Below, in pieces: positions 1-12,264 of a stretch of DNA of 64,000 bases. The position numbers and the translations under genes are program-made. The notes under the pieces were generated by a model. It was not told the origin of the DNA, searched no databases, and was given only the letters and a program-made list of their open reading frames with translations. Numbering within the stretch: position 1 is the stretch's first letter; each line of letters starts with the position of its first letter. Origin of the DNA: Xylocopa sonorina (taxonomy: Eukaryota > Arthropoda > Insecta > Hymenoptera > Apidae); assembly GCF_050948175.1 (NCBI RefSeq), contig NW_027490221.1, forward strand, positions 496,001 to 560,000, in the 5' to 3' direction.

Positions 1-3000
1 AATGAATATTATACCTTTCACGAAACATAGAAATCAGATGCGATATCGTGATATAAGAAGCACTAGAACTCCATTGCTACGATACGTAGACATCAGCAAA
101 CAATATTTCCTAGCAAGGAAGTGTCGCACTTACATCCTTTTGGAGTGAATACGAGGTATACATAACACTCCACAATGAATATTACATCTTATTACGAAAC
201 ATAGAAATGAAATGCAACATCTCGTTTTAAGTAGCATTAAAACTCTATTGCTACGATACGTAGACATCTGCAAATGCTATTTCCTAGCATGGAAGTGTCG
301 CATTTACATTCTTTTGAAGTGAATACAAGGTATACATAACACTCCATAATGAATAATATTTCTTATCATGAAACATAGCAGTGAGATGCGACATCTCGTT
401 CTAAGAAGCATTAGAACTCTATTGCTACGATACGTAGACATCTGCAAACGCTATTTCCTAGCATGGAAGTGTCGCATTTATATTCATTTGAAGTGAATAC
501 GAGGTATACATGGCACTTCGCAATGAATATTATATCTTATCATGAAACATAGACGTGAGATGCGATATCGCGTTTTAGGAAGCATTAGAACTCTATTGCT
601 ACGATGCGTGGACATCTGTAAATGTTATTTCCTAGCAAGGAAGTGTCGCATTTACATTCCTTTGAAGTGAATACGAGGTATACATGACACTTCGCAATGG
701 ATACTATATCTTATCATGAAACATAGAAGTGAGATGCGATATCGCGTTTTAGGAAGCATTAGAAATCTATTGTTACGTTACGTAGATATCTGCAAAGGCT
801 ATTTCCTAGCATGGAAGTGCCACATTTACATTCTTTTGAAGTGAATACGAGGTATACATGACACTTCGCAATGGATACTATATCTTATCATGAAACATAG
901 TAGTGAGATACGATATCGCGTTTTAGGAAGCATTAGAACTCTATTGTTACGATACGTAGATATCTGCAAAAGCAATTTCCTAGCATGGAAGTGCCGCATT
1001 TACATTCTTTTGTAGTGAATTCGAAGTATACATGACACTTCGCAATGAATATTATATCTTATCATGACACATAGAAGTGAGATGCGATATCGCGTTTTAG
1101 GAAGCATTAGAACTCTATTGCTACGATATGTAAACATCTGCAAACGCTACTACCTAGCATGGAAGTGTCGCATTTACATTCTTTTGAAGTGAATACGAGA
1201 TATACATGACACTTCGCAATGAATATTATATCTTATCATGAAACATAGGAATGAGGTGCTACATCCCGTTCTGAGAAGCATTAGAACTATATTGCTAATA
1301 TACGTAGACATCTGCATACAATATTTCCTAGCAAGGAAATGTCGCACTTACATTCCATTGAAGTGAATACGAGGTATACATAACATTCCACAATGAATAT
1401 TATATCTTACTACGAAACATAGAAATGCAATACCACTTCTCATTTTGAGAAATATTAGATCTCTATTGCTACGGTACGTAGACATCTGCAAACGCTATTT
1501 CCTAGCATGCAAGCGTCGCATTTACATTCTTTTGAAGTGAATACGAGGTATACATGACACTTCGCAATGAATATTATATCTTATCTCGAAACATAGAAGT
1601 GAGATGCGATACCGCGAATTAAGGAGCACTAGAGCTCTATTGCTACGATGCGTAGACATGTGCAAATGTTATTTCCTACCAAGGAAGTGTCGCATTTACA
1701 TTCTTTTGAAGTGAATACGAGGTATACATAACACTCCACAATGAATATTATATCTTATCACGAAACATAGAATTGAAATGCGACATCTCGTTTTAAGTAG
1801 CATTAGAACTCTATTGCAACGATACGTAGACATCTGCAAACGTTATTTCCTAGCATGGAAATGTCGCACATACATTCCATTAAAGTGAATACGAGGTATA
1901 CATAACATTACACAATGAATATTATATCTTATTACGAAACATAGAAATGACATACGACATCTCGTTTTAAGAAACATTAGTACTCTATTGCTGTGATACG
2001 CAGACATCTGCAAACAATATTTCCTAGCATGTGAGTGTCACATTTACATTCTTTTGAAGTGAGTACGAGGTATACATGACGCTTCGCAATGAATATTATA
2101 TCTTATCATGAAACATAGAAGTGAGATGCGATATCGCGTTTTAAGAAGCATTAGAACTCTAATGCTACGATACGTAGACATCTGCAAGCGCTATTTCCTA
2201 GCATGGAAGTGTCGCATTTACATTCTTTTGAAGTGAATACGAGGTATACATAACAGTCTACAATGAATATTATATCTTATCACGAAACATAGGAATGAAA
2301 TGCAACATCTCGCTTTAAGAAGCACTAGTACTCTATTGCTACGATACGCAGACATCTGCAAACGCTATTTCCTAGCATGTAAATGTCGCATTTACATTCT
2401 TTTGAAGTGAATACGAGGTATACATGACACTTCGCAATGAATATTATATCTTATCATGAAACATAGGAGTGAGATGCGATATCGCGTTTTAAGAAGCATT
2501 AGAACTCTATTGCTACGATACGTAGACATCTGCTATCGCTATTTCCTAGCATGGAAGTGTCGCATTTACATTCATTTGAAGTGAATACGAGGTATACATA
2601 ACACTTCGCAATGAATATTATATCTTATCTCGACACATAGAAGTGAGATGCGATATCGCGATTTAAGGAGCACTAGAACTCTATTGCTACGATGCGTAGA
2701 TATCTGCAAATGTTATTTCCTAGCAAGGAAATGTCGCACTTACATTCCATTAAAGTGAATACGAGGTATACATAACATTACACAATGAATATTGTATCTT
2801 ATCACGATACATAGAAATGAAATGCGACATCTCGTTTTAAGTAGCATTTAAACTCTATTGCTACGATACGTAGACATCTGCAAACGCTATTTCCTAGCAT
2901 GGAAGTGTCGCATTTACATTCTTTTGTAGTGAATACGAAGTATACATGACACTTCGCAATGAATATTATATCTTATCATGAAACATAGAAGTGAGATGCG

Positions 3001-5375
3001 ATATCGCGTTTTAGGAAGCATTAGAACTCTATTGCTACGATACGTAGACATCTGCAAACGCTATTTCCTAGCATGCAAGTTTCGCATTTACATTCTTTTG
3101 AAGTGAATACGAGATGTACATGACACTTCGCAATGAATATTATATCTTATCATGATACATAGGAATGAGTTGCGATATCGCGTTTTAAGAAGCATTAGAG
3201 CTCTATTGCTACGATACTTAGACATCTGCAAACCATATTTCCTAGCAAGAAAGTGTCGCATTTACATTCTTTTGAAGTGAATACGAGGTATACATGACAT
3301 TACGCAATGAATATTATACCTTATCACGAAACATAGAAATCTGGTGCGATATCGTGATTTAAGAAGCACTAGAACTCCATTTCTACGATACGTAGACATC
3401 TGCAAACAATATTTCCTAGCAAGGAAGTGTCGCACTTACATCCCTTTGAAGTGAATACGAGGTATACATAACACTCCACACTGAATATTACATCTTATTA
3501 CGAAACATAGAAATGAAATGCGACATCTCGTTTTAAGAAGAATTAGAACTTTATTGCTAATATACGTAGACATCTGCAAACGCTATTTCCTAGCACGGAT
3601 GTGTGGCACTTACATCGTTTTGAAGTGAATACGAGGTATACATAACACTCCACAATTAATATTATATCTGATTACGAAACATAGAAATGAAATGCGACAT
3701 CTAGTTTTAAGAAGAATTAGAACTTTATTGCTAATATACGTAGACATCTGCAAACGTTATTTCCTAGCAAGGAAGTGTCGCATTTACATACTTTTGAAGT
3801 GAATACGAGATATACATGACACTTCGCAATGAGTATTGTATCTTATCATGAAACATAGGAATGAGATGCGATATCGCGTTTTGAGAAGCATTAGAACTCT
3901 ATTGCTACGATACGTAGACATCTGCAAACGCTATTTCCTAGCATGGAAGTTTCGCGTTTACACTCTTTTGAAGTGAATACGAGATATACATGACACTTCG
4001 CAATGAGTATTTTATCTTATCATGAAACATAGGAATGAGATGCGATTTCGCGTTTTGAGAAGCATTAGAACTCTATTGCTACGATACGTAGACATCTGCA
4101 AACGCTATTTCCTAGCATGGAAGTTTCGCATTTACATTCTTTTGAAGAGAATACGAGATATACATGACACTTCGCAATGAATATTATATCTTATCATGAA
4201 ACATAGGAATGAGTTGCGATATCGCGTTTTGAGAAGCATTAGAACACAATTGCTTCGATACGTAGACATCTGCAAGCGCTACTTCCTAGCTGGGAAAGTG
4301 CCGCTTTTACATTCTTCTGAAGTGAATACGAGATATACATGACACTTCGCAATGAATACTATATCTTATCATGAAACATAGAAGTGAGATGCGATATCGC
4401 GATTTAAGAAGCATTAGAACCCTATTGCTAATATACGTAGACATCTGCAAACGTTATTTCCTAGCAAGGAAGTGTCGCATTTACATTCTTTTGAAGTGAA
4501 TACGAGGTATACATAACATTCCACAATGAATATTATATTTTATTACGAAACATAGAAATGAAGTACGACATCTCGTTTTACGAAATATTAGAACTCTATC
4601 GCTACGATACGTAGACATCTGCAAACGCTATTTCCTAGCATGGAAGTTTCGCCGTTACGTTCTTTTGAAGTGAATACGAGGTATACATGACGCTTCGCAA
4701 TGAATAGTATATCTTATCGTGAATCATAGAAGTGAGATGCGATATCGCGATTTAAGAAGCATTAGTACCCTATTGCTTCGATACGTAGACATCTGCAAAC
4801 GCTATTTCCAAGGAAGGAAGTGTCGCATTTACATTCATTTGATGTGCACACGTGGAATACATAAAGCTTCGCAATGAATATTATATGTTATCATGAAACA
4901 TAGGAATGTTATGCGATATCGCGTTTTAAAAAGCATTAGAACTCTATTGCTACGATACGTAGACATCAGCAAACGCTATTTCCTAGCAAGGATGTGTCGC
5001 ATTTACATTCTTTTGAGGTGAATACGAGGTATACATAACACTCCACAATACATATTATATCTTATCACGAAACATAGAAATGAGGAGCGATTTCGCGTTT
5101 TGAGAAGCATTAGAACTCTATTGCTACGATACGTAGACATCTGCAAACGCTATTTCCTAGCATGGAAGTTTCGCATTTACATTCTTTTGAAGAGAATACG
5201 AGATATACGTGACACTTCGCAATGAATATTATATCTTATCATGAAACATAGAAGTGAGATGCGATATCGCGTTTTAGGAAGCATTAGAACTCTATTTCTT
5301 CGATACGTAGATATCTGCACCTTATTTCCTAGCAAGGAAGTGTCGCATTTACATTCTTTTGAAGTGAATTCGAGG
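1..5375 (+). repeat. 174-bp satellite array S1, forward orientation
   Basis: About 31 head-to-tail copies of an AT-rich monomer. Successive AATGAATATT starts at 174, 348, 522 and 696 fix the period at 174 bp with almost no length change. Each monomer carries three dyads in order: GCGATATCGC, CTACGATACGTAG and TTCCTAGCAAGGAA (often with CATGGAA in this array). Monomers differ mostly by point substitutions. Short open frames here are by-products of a period divisible by three; I see no gene. The array ends at the family II LTR. Its last monomer carries private variants shared with the monomer next to the LTR at 53947. Confidence 0.97.
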
Positions 5376-5535
5376 TGTCACGTCCGGCGAAACTATTTTC
5401 CGTTGCTCCGGAGGCTTTGCGACACGAGCCTATATTTCGGTAATTCGGTCCGCGGGAACGCGTTAAGACCGGGTCCGACAATTTCGGCTGACGCGACACT
5501 AGCGAAAACGCTCGCGATAATAAGGGAATGACCCT

Positions 5536-5541
5536 ACCTTT
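5536..5541 (-). promoter_or_regulatory. Splice-donor-like site in family II LTR
   Basis: On the minus strand the sequence reads AAAG/GTAGGG. It lies 162 bp from the LTR 3' terminus, the same offset as the equivalent site in the family I LTRs. Use as a splice donor is inferred from the motif and its conserved position only. Confidence 0.35.
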
Positions 5542-5826
5542 CGATGACTTCTCTCTCGATTTGTACGTAGAAACGGCGTGGAGGATTGTTCGCTGGGATC
5601 GTAGCGGATTTCGTTCTGTTGGCTGCTACGGAAATCTCGATCAGTAGCCAGCGAAGACAAGGACGGCGGTCGGAATTCAGCGATGATGCTGAATGTGGCA
5701 GAATCGGCGTGATGCGTCGTGGTGTCTGGATCGGAAGCGTCGACGGTCGCTTCGAAAAGCGGCGTCTGGACTGGTGCGAAGGCAGGTCGCTGGTATACGA
5801 GGACTCTCGGAACACCCTACAAATAT

Positions 5827-5901
5827 TCACGCACAAGTGATCGTATGAAATGCTTCCTACTCGCAGGTCGTGTTCTTCGCAAACCGGAAGCACGATTCAT
5901 T
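5827..5901 (-). pseudogene. Broken copy of the LTR-internal basic ORF
   Basis: On the minus strand an ATG opens a short frame with an Arg/Lys-rich segment containing SRKHF and LVREYL. It is homologous to the ORFs at 54008-54469 and 22368-22667. Here it stops at a TAG directly after LVREYL, so only about 24 codons remain. It lies downstream of the likely LTR transcription start, so it would sit in the 5' leader of the element RNA. The function of the family is unknown. Confidence 0.4.
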
Positions 5902-6524
5902 CACCAGGTTTTTCTGTACTTTCGACTAAGATCTGAAGGATAAGCGGCGGTCTCAACGTCACAAAGCCGATTTCTATACACCTTCAATTTGATGAAGAGC
6001 AACGCCAGTTGTATGGAAGAACCCGTGGAAGAATTTGTAGTTAAATGTAATGTTAAAAGTAGAACTAGAATTGTTAACACTTGATAAAATTAATGGATGT
6101 TGAAATAGTAGACTTGGTAAAAGAACTTGTACTTGGATATAGTAAAAGTAAAAATAAAATATATTCTAGGTTTAAAGTATACAAGAACTGGACCTCCTCG
6201 GTTCGCGGGGCTCTACGGTCGCGGAGGCTCGCGGTAGGGAGATCGCGGTCCCGCGAGTGGGGGACTCGCATCTCGAGGCGGAGAGCGCACGGTCCAGCGA
6301 GTGGGGACTCGCGGCTCGTGATGGGGCTAGCGGCGCATGCCGCTGGCCGGACGCATCTTACTTAGTGAAACTTAGATCTAGGAAATCTTATATATGCTTC
6401 ATGATATGGTATGTATGTCCTAGCTTAGAAGTAATATATAGGTTCTAGCAGATCCTGTTCCCGGAATTGGAAAAGACCCCATTCATGTGATGGGCTGCGG
6501 CTACGTCTTCCTGCAGGACGGAAT

Positions 6525-6685
6525 CCTCGGTGCGAGGGAGATAGGGCTGCCCGTCCATGGTGCGGGCGAGACAGGTATACTCGGTGCTGCGAGTGAGACA
6601 CTGGTGCCCGGTACGAGCGAGACAGGTATACTCGGCGGGGCGAGTGAGGCAGCGGAACTCGGTGTGAGTGAGCGCGTGCAGGTAT
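6525..6685. repeat. Minisatellite inside family II LTR (about 24/48-bp units)
   Basis: Degenerate tandem copies contain GGTGCGAG, GCGAGACAGG and GTATACTCGG. The same array is at about 55248-55405, and a longer relative is in the LTR at 39725. It lies in the U3 part of the LTR. On the minus strand it encodes a Ser/His/Arg-rich repeat that forms part of the predicted pol tail. Confidence 0.7.
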
Positions 6686-9600
6686 GCGCGCGCGAACTCT
6701 TCCAGTTGCTGGTTCTGAAGGCGAGTTTGGCTGGTTGCATGCGTCCAGGAGTTGATGCTGGGGGGTGCGAGGAGGTTAGTTTCTAGGAAATTACGTTCCC
6801 AGATATATCTGTATCGAAGCTATAGAGTACTAATGCCCCTTAAAACGCCATATCGCATCTCATTTCTATGTTTCGTGATAAGATATAATATTCATTGTGC
6901 AGTGTTATGTATACCTCGAATTCACATCAAATGAATGTAATTGCGACAGATCCTTGCTAGGAAGTAGCGTTTGCAGATGTCTACGTATCGAAGCAATAGA
7001 TTTCTAATGCTTCTTAAATCGCGATATCGCATCTCATTTCTATGTTTCATGATAAGATATAATATTCATTGCGAAGTGTCATGTATACCTCGTATTCCTT
7101 TCAAAAGAATGTAAATGCGACACTTCCTTGCTAGGAAATAGCGTTGGCAGATGTCTACGTATCGAAGCAATAGAGTTCTAATGCTTCTCAAAACGCGATA
7201 TCGTTTCACATTTCTATGTTTCATGGTAATATGTAATATTCATTGCTTAGTGTCATGTATACATCGCATACACTTCAAATGAATGTAAATGCGACACTTC
7301 CTTCCTGTGAAATAGCGTTTGCAGATGTCTACGTATCGTAGCATTAGAGTTCTAATGCTTCTTAAAACGCGATATCGCTACTCATTACTATGTTTCATGA
7401 TAATATATAATATTCATTGTGGAGTGTTATGTATACGTCGTATTCACTTCAAAAGAATGTAAGTGCGACACTGCCTTGCTTGGAAATAGCGTTTGCTGAT
7501 GTCTACGTATCGAAGCAATAGAGTTCTAATGATTCTTAAATCGCCATATTGCATCTCATTCCTATGTTTTATGACAAGATATAATATTTAATGTGCAGTG
7601 TTATGTACTCCTCGTATTCACTTCAAAAGAAAGTGAATGCGACAATACCTTGCTAAGAAGTAGCGTTTGCAGAAGTCTACGTATCGAAGCAATAGAGTTC
7701 TAATGCATCTTAAATCGTCATATCGCATCTCATTTCAATGTTTCATGATAAGATATAATATTAATTGCGATGTGTCATGTATACCTCGTATACCCTTCAA
7801 AAGAATGCAAATGCGACACTTCCTTGCTAGGAAATAGCGTTTGCAGATGTCTCCGTATCGAAGAAATAGTGTTCTAATGCTTCTTAAATCGCGATATCGC
7901 ATCTCATTTCAATGTTTCATGATAAGATATAATATTCATTGCGAAGTGTTATGTATACCTCGTATTCACTTCAAAAGAATGTAAATGCGACACTTCCTTG
8001 CTAGGAAATAGCGTTTGCAGATGTCTACGTATCGTAGCATTAGTGCTCTAATGCTTCTCAAAACGCGATATCGTTTCTCATTTCTATGTTTCATGATAAG
8101 ATATAATATTTAATGTGCAGTGTTATGTACTCCTCGTATTCACTTCAAAAGAAAGTGAATGCCACAATTCCTTGCTAGGAAATAGCGTTTGCAGATGCCT
8201 ACGTATCGTAGGAATAGTGCTCTAATGCTTCTCAAAACGCGATATCGTTTCTCATTTCTATGATTCATGATAATATACAATATTCATTGCGAAGTGTCAC
8301 GTATACCTCGCATACACTTAAAATGAATGTAAATGCGACACTTCCTTGCTAGGAAATAGCGTTGGCAGATGTCTACGTATCGAAGCAATAGAGTTCTAAT
8401 GCTTCTCAAAACGCGGTATCGCATCCCATTCCTATGTTTCATGATAAGATATAATATTTAATGTGCAGTGTTATGTATACCTCGTATTCACTTGAAAAGA
8501 ATGTAAATGCGACACTTCCTTCCTAGGAAGTAGCGTTTGCAGATGTCTACGTATCGAAGCAATAGAGTTCTAATGCATCTTAAATCGTCATATCGCATCT
8601 CATTTCAATGTTTCATGATAAGATATAATATTAATTGCGATGTGTCATGTATACCTCGTATACCCTTCAAAAGAATGCAAATGCGACACTTCCTTGCTCG
8701 GAAATAGCGTTTGCAGATGTCTACGTATCGAAGCAATAGAGTTCTAATGCTTCCTAAATCGCGATATCGCATCTCATTTCTATGTTTCATGATAAGATAT
8801 AATATTCATTGTGCAGTGTTATGTATACCTCGTATTCACCTCAAAAGAATGTAAATGCGACACTTCCTTGCAAGGAAATAGCATTTGCAGATGTATATGT
8901 ATCGATGCAATAGAGTTCCAATGCTTCTTAAATCGTCATATCGCATCTCATTTCTATATTTCATGATAAGATATAATATTCATTGCGAAGTGTCATGTAT
9001 ACCTCGTATTCCTTTCAAAAGAATGTAAATGCGACACTTCCTTGCTAGGATGTAGCGCTTGCAAATGTTCACGTATCGAAGCAATAGAGTTCTAATGCTT
9101 CTGAAATCGCGATTTCGCATCTCATTTAAATGTTTCATGATAAAATATAATATTCATTGTGCTGTGTTATGTATACCTCGTATTCACCTCAAAAGAATGT
9201 ATATGCCCTGACACTTCCTTGCTAGGAAATAGCGTTGGCAGATGTCTACGTATCGAAGCAATTGAGTTCGAATGCTTCTCAAAACGCGATATCGCATCTC
9301 ATTCCTATGTTTCATGATAAGATATAATATTCAATGTGCAGTGTTATGTACTCCTCGTATTCACTTCAAAAGAAAGTAAATGCGACAATACCTTGCTAGG
9401 AAATAGCGTTTGCAGATGTCTCCGTATCGAAGGAATAGTGTTCTAATGCTTCTTGAATCGCGATATCGCATCTCATTTCTATGATTCATGATAATATACA
9501 ATATTCATTGCGAAGTGTCACGTATACCTCGCATACACTTAAAATGAATGTAAATGCGACAATACCTTGCTAGGAAATAGCGTTTGCAGACCTCTCCGTA

Positions 9601-10139
9601 TCGAAGAAATAGTGTACTAATGCCTCTTAATTCGCGATATCGCATCTCATTTCTATGTCTCATGATAATATGTAATATACATTGCGAAGTGTCATGTATA
9701 CCTCGCATACACTTAAAATGAATGTAAATGCGACACTTCCTTGCTAGGAAATAGCGTTTGCTGATGTCTACGTATCGAAGCAACAGAGTTCCAATGCTTC
9801 TTAAATCGTCATATCGCATCTCATTTCTATGTTTCACGGTAAGATATAATATTCATTGCGAAGTGTCATGTATACCTCGTACTACCTTCAAAAGAATGTA
9901 AATGCGACACTTCCTTGCTAGGAAGTAGCGCTTGCAGATGTTTACGTATCGAAGCAATAGCGATCTAATGCTTCGTAAACCGCCATATCGCTTCTCATTT
10001 CTATGTTTCATGATAAGATGTAATATTCATTGCCAAGTGTTATGTATACCTCGTATTCACTTCAAAAGAATGTAAATGCGACACTTCCTTGCTAGGAAAT
10101 AGCGTTTGCAGATGTCTACGTATCGTAGCATTAGTGTTC

Positions 10140-11220
10140 TAATGCTTCTCAAAACGCGATATCGTTTCTCATTTCTATGTTTCATACTAAGATATAATAT
10201 TTAATGTGCAGTGTTATGTACTCCTCATATTCACTTCGAAAGAATGTGAATGCCACAATTCCTTGCTAGGAAATAGCGTTTGCAGATGCCTACGTATCGT
10301 AGCATTAGTGCTCTAATGCTCCTCAAAACGCGATATCGTTTCTCATTTCTATGTTTCATGATAAGATATAATATTTAATGTGCAGTGGTATGTACTCCTC
10401 GTATTCACTTCAAAAGAAAGTGAATGCCACAATTCCTTGCTAGGAAATAGCGTTTGCAGATGCCTACGTATCGTAGGAATAGTGCTCTAATGCTTCTCAA
10501 AACGCGATATCGTTTCTCATTTCTATGTTTCATGATAAGATATAATATTAAATGTGCAGTGGTATGTACTCCTCGTATTCACTACAAAAGAAAGTGAATG
10601 CCACAATTCCTTGCTAGGAAATAGCGTTTGCAGATGCCTACGTATCGTAGCATTAGTGCTCTAAAGCTTCTCAAATCGCGATATCGTTTCTCATTTCTAT
10701 GTTTCATGATAAGATATAATATTTAATGTGCAGTGTTATGTACTCCTCGTATTCACTTAAAAAGAATGTGAATGCCACAATTCCTTGCAAGCAAATAGCG
10801 TTTGCAGATGCCTACGTATCGTAGCATTAGTGCTCTAATGCTTCTCAAAACGCGATATCGTTTCTCATTTCTATGTTTCATGATAAGATATAATATTTAA
10901 TGTGCAGTGTTATGTACTCCTCGTATTAACTTCAAAAGAAAGTGAATGCCACAATTCCTTGCTAGGAAATAGCGTTCGCAGATGCCTACGTATCGTAGGA
11001 ATAGTGCTCTAATGCTTCTCAAAACGCGATATCGTTTCTCATTTCTATGTTTCATGATAAGATATAATATTTAATGTGCAGTGTTATGTACTCCTCGTAT
11101 TCACTTCAAAAGAAAGTGAATGCCACAATTTCTTGCTAGGAAATAGCGTTTGCAGATGCCTACGTATCGTAGGAGTAGTGCTCTAATGCTTCTCAAAACG
11201 CGATATCGTTTCTCATTTCT
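10140..11220 (-). repeat. Recently amplified monomer subfamily
   Basis: Six or so consecutive monomers are nearly identical and share variants rare elsewhere: ACTCCTCG instead of ATACCTCG, AAAGTGAATGCCACAATTCC, GATGCCTACG and TAGTGCTCTAATG. The AAAAGAAAG motif recurs at 10411 and 10585, exactly 174 bp apart. The same subfamily occurs at about 8130 and at 34006-34220 in the next reverse-oriented array. This is local homogenisation of one variant. Confidence 0.85.
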
Positions 11221-12264
11221 ATGATTCATGATAATATACAATATTCATTGCGAAGTGTCACGTATACCTCGCATACACTTAAAATGAATGTAAATGCGAC
11301 ACTTCCTTGCTAGGAAATAGCGTTGGCAGATGTCTACGTATCGAAGCAATAGAGTTCTAATGCTTCTCAAAACGCGATATCGCTTCCCATTCCTATGTTT
11401 CATGATAAGATATAATATTTAATGTGCAGTGTTATGTACTCCTCGTATTCACATCAAAGGAAAGTGAATGCGACAATACCTTGCTAGGAAATAGCGTTTG
11501 CAGACGTCTCCGTATCGAAGAAATAGTGTTCTAATGCTTCTTAAATCACGATATCGCATCTCACTTCTATGTTTCGTGATAAGATATAATATTCATTGCG
11601 AAGTGTCATGCTTACCTCGTACTCATTTCAAAAGAATGTAAATGCGACACTTCCTTGCTAGGAAATAGCGTTTGCAGATGTCTACGTATCGTAGCATTAG
11701 TGCTCTAATGCTTCTCAAAACGCGATATCGTTTCTCATTTCTATGATTCATGATAATATACAATATTCATTGCGAAGTGTCACGTATACCTCGCATACAC
11801 TTAAAATGAATGTAAATGCGACACTTCCTTGCTAGGAAATAGCGTTGGCAGATGTCTACGTATCGAAGCAATAGAGTTCTAATGCTTCTCAAAACGCGAT
11901 ATCGCATCCCATTCCTATGTTTCATGATAAGATATAATATTTAATGTGCAGTGTTATGTACTCCTCGTATTCACATCAAAAGAAAGTGAATGCGACAATA
12001 CCTTGCTAGGAAATAGCGTTTGCAGACGTCTCCGTATCGAAGAAATAGTGTTCTAATGCTTCTTAAATCACGATATCGCATCTCATTTCTATGTTTCGTG
12101 ATAAGATATAATATTCATTGCGAAGTGTCATGCTTACCTCGTATTCATTTCAAAAGAATGTAAATGCGACACTTCCTTGCTAGGAAATAGCGTTTGCAGA
12201 TGTCTACGTATCGTACCATTAGAGTTCTAATGCTTCTCAAAACTCGATATCGCTTCTCATTTCT
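11221..12264 (-). repeat. Three-monomer higher-order repeat, two tandem copies
   Basis: The segment starting at 11221 (ATGATTCATGATAATATACA) restarts at 11743, an offset of 522 bp, which is exactly 3 x 174. The two copies share the same series of variants: the ATGATTCATG start, GCGTTGGCAG, ACATCAAA, GCAGACGTCTCC and CATGCTTACC. They differ at only a few bases, so the trimer was duplicated as a unit. Confidence 0.85.

Larger units (their letters stand above)
5376..6777 (-). mobile_element. Solo LTR of Ty3/gypsy-type family II, 5' terminus lost
   Basis: This is a single LTR on the minus strand, about 1.4 kb, with no internal region. Its left edge TGTCACGTCCGG is the reverse complement of the LTR 3' terminus. 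It is closely related to the complete LTR at 53947-55529, with two losses. About 145 bp is missing near 6197, and about 35 bp of the LTR 5' terminus plus some flanking satellite is missing at 6777/6781, where the sequence passes straight into satellite. The satellite is forward on the left and reverse on the right, so no target-site duplication can be read. A single LTR normally arises by recombination between the two LTRs of one element. Confidence 0.85.

Noticed and set aside
100..130. CENP-B box in the monomer
   Set aside because: ATTTCCTAGCAAGGAAGTG resembles it in outline, but only about half of the essential bases fit, and the CGGG core is absent.
1..5375. CRISPR array
   Set aside because: The whole 174-bp unit is repeated with no unique spacers between short repeats, and the context is eukaryotic satellite.
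9505..9837. Open frames of 60-110 codons repeated all along the satellite (MKHRNEMRY... and MQMSTYRSN... types)
   Set aside because: They arise because 174 is a multiple of three, so a frame persists from monomer to monomer until a recurring stop (TGA in CAATGA, TAG in AAATAG, TAA in ATGTAA). They vary freely, occur on both strands and have no conserved start, so I do not call them genes.
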